Origin: Candidula unifasciata
Lineage: Eukaryota; Mollusca; Gastropoda; Stylommatophora; Geomitridae
DNA: 64,000 nt
Assembly (NCBI GenBank): GCA_905116865.2
Contig: CAJHNH020000824.1
Location: 738,329-802,328 of the forward strand
Direction of reading: 5' to 3'
This document shows, piece after piece, positions 58,615-64,000 of this stretch (positions are counted from its first letter, which is position 1; each line of letters begins with the position of its first letter). A program made the translations under genes and the position numbers. Below the pieces are notes generated by a model, which did no database searches, was not told where the DNA came from, and saw nothing but the letters and a program-made list of their open reading frames with translations.

Positions 58615-58865
58615 GGTTGGATAATAATAATCAGATGCCATCTCCACACTGAAGGTTGGCTGCAATTGATTTCCATCACGGCCTGTCTCTGGCCCTTGTT
58701 GTGCACTCTATCAGACTGCTGTTCGTCCAACTATTGATGTTGTCCTCTCAAATGTATTGTTGTCTCCCTTTTGCTCTCTTGCCCTAGAAAATGTATGTCC
58801 AATACGGTTTTTAAAAGTATATTATGTCTTTAATGTGGCCAGTAGAACTCAGTTGTATGTTTGTT
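58615..58865 (-). repeat. LINE 3'-end fragment
   Basis: Matches 11495-11765. It contains ATAATAATAATA-type simple sequence at its left side. Confidence 0.5.
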
Positions 58866-58886
58866 GTACCTTTCAGTAACAATATT

Positions 58887-59095
58887 AATCTATATAGATA
58901 AAAATTAGGGTTTCCTTTTGTGAATAGCTTATCTCCGAAAGTTCTTCACCGATTATTTTCACATTTTGAAACAAAAGGCGCACCAAAAAAATTGTGACAC
59001 AAAGCACGAACCACATCGCCCCAGCGACGAGCACATCGGCATCTTATTTTTTCTTTCGCAGCCGCGTTGCCAGTGCTGGTTTTTATTTCCGCGAA
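58887..59095 (+). mobile_element. Possible Helitron 5' end
   Basis: It begins TCTATATAGATAAAAATTAG, then GTGAATAGCTTATCTCCGAA and AGTTCTTCACCGATTATTTT. The layout 'TCTATATA..., then ...aCCGATt.TTTTCA...' resembles the conserved 5' region of animal Helitrons. No RepHel coding sequence or 3' hairpin was found. Confidence 0.35.
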
Positions 59096-59124
59096 CTGAG
59101 ACTGTTGATCTAAGATATCTGCAT

Positions 59125-59250
59125 ATAATAAATTGACGACCAGTTGTTCACAGAATGTATGGAAATTTGAAGGTGTGGGAATATAAACAAGCTGGAATTA
59201 AAAGTTGTGGGAATATAATAACAGTTGTTTACAGAATGTATGCGAATGAA
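59125..59250. repeat. About 78-bp duplication
   Basis: CAGTTGTTCACAGAATGTATG and CAGTTGTTTACAGAATGTATG are spaced about 78 bases apart, with a shared GTGTGGGAATATAA-type interior. Confidence 0.6.
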
Positions 59251-59399
59251 ACAGCACACTGCTATTACGCATGACGCTGCGATCACATGACCATACATTT
59301 GTGTGTTGATGGACGCACAATCTTCATACAACAATCTCATTTCACTTTTTCAATTTGCATGGTTACATTGAATTTTTATTTAATTGTCTTCGATTGGGG

Positions 59400-59490
59400 A
59401 GTAGGGGGGGGGGGGGGGGGAGAGTCAGTGTATCTGGGGGGGGGGGGGTCAAGGAAAGGGAGTGATGACAGACACTGTTAACTGAGAGAG
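59400..59490. repeat. G-rich tracts and unit repeated at 60330-60415
   Basis: G17 and G10 runs followed by GTGATGACAGACACTGTTAA CTGAGAGAG-type sequence. A diverged copy (GTGATGACAGAAACTTTTAA) lies at about 60378-60410. Confidence 0.7.
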
Positions 59491-59689
59491 TTTACTATCA
59501 CAGTAACCACAAAGGTGTTGAAACAGACAGTAGTGACATTATTTTAGTTCTTGTAGTGGTGGTTGTAGTTGTACTGGTACTTGATGGATTATGTGGTAAA
59601 TATTACACTGGCCGCATTTACTTCTCATTACCATTCTTGCTACCCATTTTAGTCTTGGTGAACATGGATTTCTGTAGCGGTAATATCTG

Positions 59690-60280
59690 GGAACTACATT
59701 TACCGAAGATGGGAAATTGGATAAAGAAATTGACATTAGATGCAGTAAAGCAAACCAAGTATTGGGACGGCTAGCCCCCCTCCTACAGCATAAGACAATC
59801 CCAATCAACACAAAGAGACATCTTATTCAAAGCATATTTATTCCAACTCTATGCTACCAGTGCCAGACATGGTCACTCACAACAAACCATAAAAGAAAAT
59901 TAGTAACCACGGAAATGAGATGTCTGAGAAGGGCTGTAGGAGTGACCATAAGAGATAAAATCAGGAATGAGATCATAAGAGAACAAGTCGGCACAGAACC
60001 AATTCTGGATTACATACAAAGACAGCAAGTGAAACGGTTTGCCCACTTAGAGAGAATGCCTTGTGACACCATACCATACAAAGCATACATGGAAAGAGAA
60101 GAAGGACGTAGAGCACGGGGTAGACCAAGAACAAGATGGAAGGATAACATCAGAGAAACTCTACAACAGCACGATGTGCCTATGGTCGAGGCGGCCAGAA
60201 GAGCTAGAAACAGAACCTTATATCTCCCTCGACACCCACAGCGGTAAAAGAGGAAGTAAAGAAGAAGAAGAAGAAGAACA
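59690..60280 (+). pseudogene. LINE group D RT C-terminal region with (GAA)n tail
   Basis: A 176-codon frame (59717-60247) reads DIRCSKANQVLGRLAPLLQH, LIQSIFIPTLCYQCQTWSLT, MRCLRRAVGVTIRDKIRNEI, YIQRQQVKRFAHLERMP and ARGRPRTRWKDNIRETLQ: RT thumb, then the 'GRPR.RW' tail. It ends in GAAGAAGAAGAAGAAG at 60259-60277. The RT palm is missing, so this is a 5'-truncated copy, though the remaining frame is intact. Confidence 0.88.
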
Positions 60281-60419
60281 TGGATGCCATTCAAATTGAT
60301 CAGGTAATGTATTTCAAATCTTTCGGAGAGGGAGAGAGAAGTAGTTGGTGGATTGGGTGGGGGAGGTCGGGGAGGGGGTGATGACAGAAACTTTTAACTG
60401 AGAGAGCTTAAAACATGAT

Positions 60420-60710
60420 TTTTAAGTTTTTATTTCTTTCTTTTTTATATATTTTACTAACGTTCACTTATATATTCTCATTTGTATTTATATATAATTT
60501 AACAAACACACATACATATACACTCACAAACACACTCATTCTCATTTTTTTAATGTTAAAAACACATATCTTTGAATGTTGTCACCACCACTCATTGATG
60601 ATACTTGGTGCGACCCTCACCCCAGCACGCCCCTTCCTGCTCCAAGAGGTACGTATCCGATCTGTGATTCTGATTATGGGTGACACTGCTTCAATGTGAT
60701 GAGAGAAGGA
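60420..60710. other. No gene recognised
   Basis: AT-rich with CA/TA-rich stretches. A small GT-flanked segment at 60624-60648 was considered as an exon and rejected. Confidence 0.5.
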
Positions 60711-60714
60711 TAGA

Positions 60715-61085
60715 CGAGGCAGTTCTCATGGGAACAGGGGATCATTTAGATATACTGTCCAGGATATGCGGGTGTGCGAGGAAATGAAAGAAGGGATTTT
60801 ATAGCTACAGAAGCAATAGCCACTGGAACACTTGAACTGGACAAAGGGAGATATTCTGAAGATCATTCATGAACGAATGTTGACAGAAGGCACGAGATTA
60901 GATGAAATAACATGTGTAAGAATGTGTGAGCGAGGAATTAGGAGTGATCCGAAAGGAGGGACGTGTGAGAGGAAGTGAGCGACATGTGGTTAATCAGTGT
61001 GCTATGTGAACAGTTAGCATCTACAACTTGATAATTGCTGACTATGCCCAGTGTACTGTGATGTGGATTCTTCAGTCAGTACTCA
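60715..61085 (+). pseudogene. I-type LINE C-terminal remnant
   Basis: It contains CCAGGATATGCGGGTGTGCG AGGAAATGAAAG-type sequence reading 'PGYAGVRGNERRDFIA' and ends near GTGATGTGGATTCTTCAGTC. Related to 16745-17165. Confidence 0.68.
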
Positions 61086-61179
61086 GTAATCAGGAATAGA
61101 TGAAGGCCGTCAACTGGTTGGAGAGATAAGGTGTCAACAGTCGGTGTTTTGCAGACATGTAATGAGAAATAGTGGACTC

Positions 61180-61437
61180 GAGAACTTTGTTAAATGCTGG
61201 TGACATTGAAGGAAGGCGTTAAGTACAGAAATGTAAATATTTAGGTACATGGGCATCATCCGATGGAAGAGGTATCACAGAGCTAATGAAAAGAATAGGA
61301 CAGGCCAAAACTGCAAGAACACTTTGTGCAAAAAATCAATGTCATTGGAGGTTAGGAAAAGATTTCTCGCCTGCTATGCAGAACCAGCTTTAAAATACGG
61401 TTGTGAAGTCTGGACAATTTATAAATTTATAAACAAG

Positions 61438-61511
<74 letters not shown>

Positions 61512-61870
61512 AAAAAACTATCTTGGGACATCGGAGATGTGGTTTTACAGAAGAATCCTTTGCATTCCTTGGACAGCTAAGAAGAGTAAAGCAGATGTCT
61601 TGAAAGAGGTAGGTGCTCCAAGACAACTTATTACATACAACAGGAAACATTCATCAATGTTTTCGTCATGTTATGAGAAGAGGCAAAATAGAACATGTGA
61701 CCACTGGAAAGATAGGTGGAAAGACAGACAAGAAAAAACAGCGTGAGAACATTCTTGACATTCTTTTGTCATGACATGAAATGGTGTTAGCACACGAACT
61801 AATACACGCAGTTGCGGATCGCAGATTGTGGAGAGGCATGATCCCCGACACCAGTCGGCAAGGCACATGA
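61180..61870 (+). pseudogene. LINE group E RT end, split by a poly(C)/poly(A) tract
   Basis: Before the tract: KYLGTWASSDGRGITELMKR and TARTLCAKNQCHW-like; after it: thumb LGTSEMWFYRRILCIPWTA and the tail matching 35340-35578. Ends with GATGATGA. The tract at 61438-61516 replaces coding sequence at 'EVWTI'. Confidence 0.8.
61438..61516. repeat. C64 followed by A15
   Basis: A pure C run of about 64 bases and then A15, within a LINE reading frame. It may be a sequencing or assembly artefact. Confidence 0.9.
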
Positions 61871-62058
61871 TGATGACTATTGATAGATAAAAAGCAGGAA
61901 AAAAGGAGGGAAATAAAGGTCTGTATAACTAGGCCATATGGTCGAGGCGATATAGAACCTGACCTAATTACTTTTCTAGTGATTATATGGGATGGCAGGC
62001 AAAACAATGACAACCAAAGCTTATCATGCATTGATGCCTGCCTGCCTGCATGCCTGCA

Positions 62059-62302
<244 letters not shown>

Positions 62303-62394
62303 AATGGATAAATAGATGCATGCATGCATGCACGCATGTTAGTATGTATAAATGTGTGTAATGTATCGTGTCAACTTCTTTAAGCGCTATTGCA

Positions 62395-62545
62395 GACAGC
62401 CCTGCCCACCCCCTGGCAAAATGGTGAATATCATGCCCGTCGCATTTCTCTTCCAAACCTTTTCCCAGCAGAAAGTTTTGGCTTTGTCGACCTCAGTCAC
62501 ATTTCAGTTGTGAACTCCTCCAGTGTGAATTCGAACTTACGGCTT
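62395..62545 (-). mobile_element. Diverged S1-like SINE, antisense
   Basis: ATCATGCCCGTCGCATTTCT and TTTGTCGACCTCAGTCACAT keep the order of the S1 complement, and GTGAATTCGAACTTACGG looks like a B-box complement. Confidence 0.5.
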
Positions 62546-62569
62546 CCGAACAAAAAATAAGAATAAACT

Positions 62570-64000
62570 CACAGGGAGCAAGTACAGCGGGGATCTACAG
62601 TCATCAGTAGAAATTATCCTCTTTCGACACACGTTTCGGCCCACGATTCCTAAACGTATTCGGAGGTGGGCCCACCTGAGTTCATGAAGCTCAGGGCTGC
62701 TTCCCCGCCGCACAGAATTACCGGATGGTGTTATACTTTCGGCCAGAGACAAGACGACTTGGTGGTTTCGAAGGAGGTACTGTGAGATAAGAAGCCGCCA
62801 CGGCAGCGTAATTAGAGCAGTCCGCATGCCTGGACGACCGAGCGACAAGCTTACTTTGGTTTACCGGACACATCTTGGACTTTTATTAGCAGTTGGCAGA
62901 GAGACACTGGCAGACAATTCGTACACGATGGACTTTTCAAAGGGATAAGAAACTCTTTTCCACTAGATACCCGGACCAACTCACCGAGGCCCGTCCCCCT
63001 ACGTTGTTGCGTTGCGTCCACAACCAGCTAGAGGCCCTTTCGGTCACCTCTCCCAGTTTTTTGAGTGCCCGTTTCCGTTCATTACCGCGCAATCCTAACT
63101 CTTTAACCACATTGTAGAGCGAAGTGGAAACGAGGCCTCTCGCTCCCACTTCGACGGCAAATACCCGCACTGTGTAAGCCTCGTTTCTCCTCAAACCGGC
63201 TGCTAAATCACTGTATTTCTCGAGCTTATACAAATGATTCTCCTCCATCCGCGACTCAAACGGGACCGTCAACTCAATCAGGATGAGTTGCCGTTTTTGC
63301 GCAGAATGGAGAAACGATGTCCGGTCGCAGGCCGGTTTTACGGATCAACTCGGGATACCGTTCATGTCCTGGCAGATCAACCGCCAGTAACCAGTCCCTC
63401 GCAGAGTCTAGTACAGATGGAGCGAATGCGTTTTTGTTGACCTTACCGATTGGAACCTGCCCAGCCTTGAGGAAACGAATGGGGGCGATACTAGAACTGG
63501 CTCTGGCGTTAGCCCTCATTCTAGCCTGGTCGACAACGGCTGCTAACTCCTTTAGCACCTTGTTGTGGCGCCAGGTATAGCGGCCTTGACCTAGAGCTTT
63601 CCTGCACGCGGACAGGACGTGCTCAAGAGTTTGCTTTGATTTGCACAACGGGCAAGTCGGATCGTTGGTCGCAGACCATTTAACCATGTTAACACCGGAC
63701 GGTAATACATCGTACGCCGAACGAACGATAAAGCTCAGTCGCAGCGGGGTCATCCGCCAGATCTCACCCCATGTGAGTATTCTCGGCAATGCGCTCTCCA
63801 GGCTGACCCAATGGCCCTGCTGCGACTGTTGGGCTGCTTTCTGGACCCGAACCTCGTTTTCGTTGTCCCTCACCGTTTGTATCACCATGTCTCGGCGCTC
63901 TTTGGCTGAGGCCTTTGACCACCAATTGACTTTCCCGTGCCCTAGGCCTCGACGGTCGGTTTGTGTGTAACCCATCACCTCCTTCAATTTTAGTGCGTTC
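62570..64000 (-). mobile_element. R2/NeSL-type LINE, 3' end, runs off the window
   Basis: The minus strand shows a C-terminal RT-linked CCHC finger, then a restriction-like endonuclease, then a 3' UTR (62570-62930). The 5' part, including the RT, lies beyond 64000. Such elements use a PD-(D/E)XK endonuclease rather than an APE enzyme. Confidence 0.75.
62937..63987 (-). pseudogene. R2-type LINE CCHC finger and restriction-like endonuclease, frameshifted
   Basis: The upstream frame (63987-63274) contains WRMTPLRLSFIVRSAYDVLP, then CPLCKSKQTLEHVLSACRKA (C-x2-C-x7-H-x4-C) and GLRPDIVSPF. The downstream frame (63272-62937) begins ELTVPFESRMEENHLYKLEK and continues YSDLAAGLR. The RPD, ELTVPFE and K..KY elements are the PD-(D/E)XK core. 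Reading across needs one frame change near 63290, at an A5 run. It may be a real lesion or a homopolymer error. Confidence 0.85.

Noticed and set aside
60624..60648. Possible micro-exon before donor GTACGT
   Set aside because: Would have to replace exon 13 but leads to no further coding sequence; exon 13 gives a clean stop.

Overview
The window is animal nuclear DNA, most likely from a mollusc and probably a gastropod. Evidence for this is long introns with GT..AG splice sites, many tRNA-derived SINEs, RTE-type and R2-type LINE fragments, a decayed hAT transposase and long microsatellite and minisatellite arrays. There are no operons, ribosome binding sites or CRISPR arrays. The phylum is inferred from repeat content and codon style, not proven.

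Two host genes can be read by joining exons. The main one is a complete gene on the + strand. Thirteen exons between 20175 and 55485 join in a consistent phase into one 486-residue frame. It has a TATA box upstream, a signal peptide, an ADAM/ADAMTS-type propeptide (CFFSG ... CNGV), a very acidic segment, a reprolysin (M12B) catalytic domain with HELGHNLGLLHD and a Met-turn, then a short cysteine-containing tail and a stop. No disintegrin or thrombospondin module follows. The second is the 3' end of a gene on the - strand: two exons (7502-7616 and 4812-4935) encode the C-terminal coiled-coil end of a bMERB-domain protein, best matching the MICAL family.

Layout: 1-4.8 kb is minisatellites and SINEs downstream of the MICAL-like gene. 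4.8-7.6 kb holds its last two coding exons. 7.6-20 kb is LINE, SINE and hAT debris with two large minisatellites and an assembly gap (14384-14400). 20-55.5 kb is the metalloprotease gene, whose introns are packed with repeats, including a nearly complete but broken RTE-like LINE (24.2-27.3 kb). 55.5-64 kb is repeat-rich and includes a foldback DNA element, a possible Helitron 5' end and an R2-type LINE that runs off the window.

At least seven short interspersed families recur. They are named S1-S7 here, and LINE groups A-E, for reference inside this annotation only. Several very long simple arrays lie within 15-160 bases of splice sites of the protease gene. The most novel content is the compact secreted metalloprotease gene and its repeat-laden architecture.
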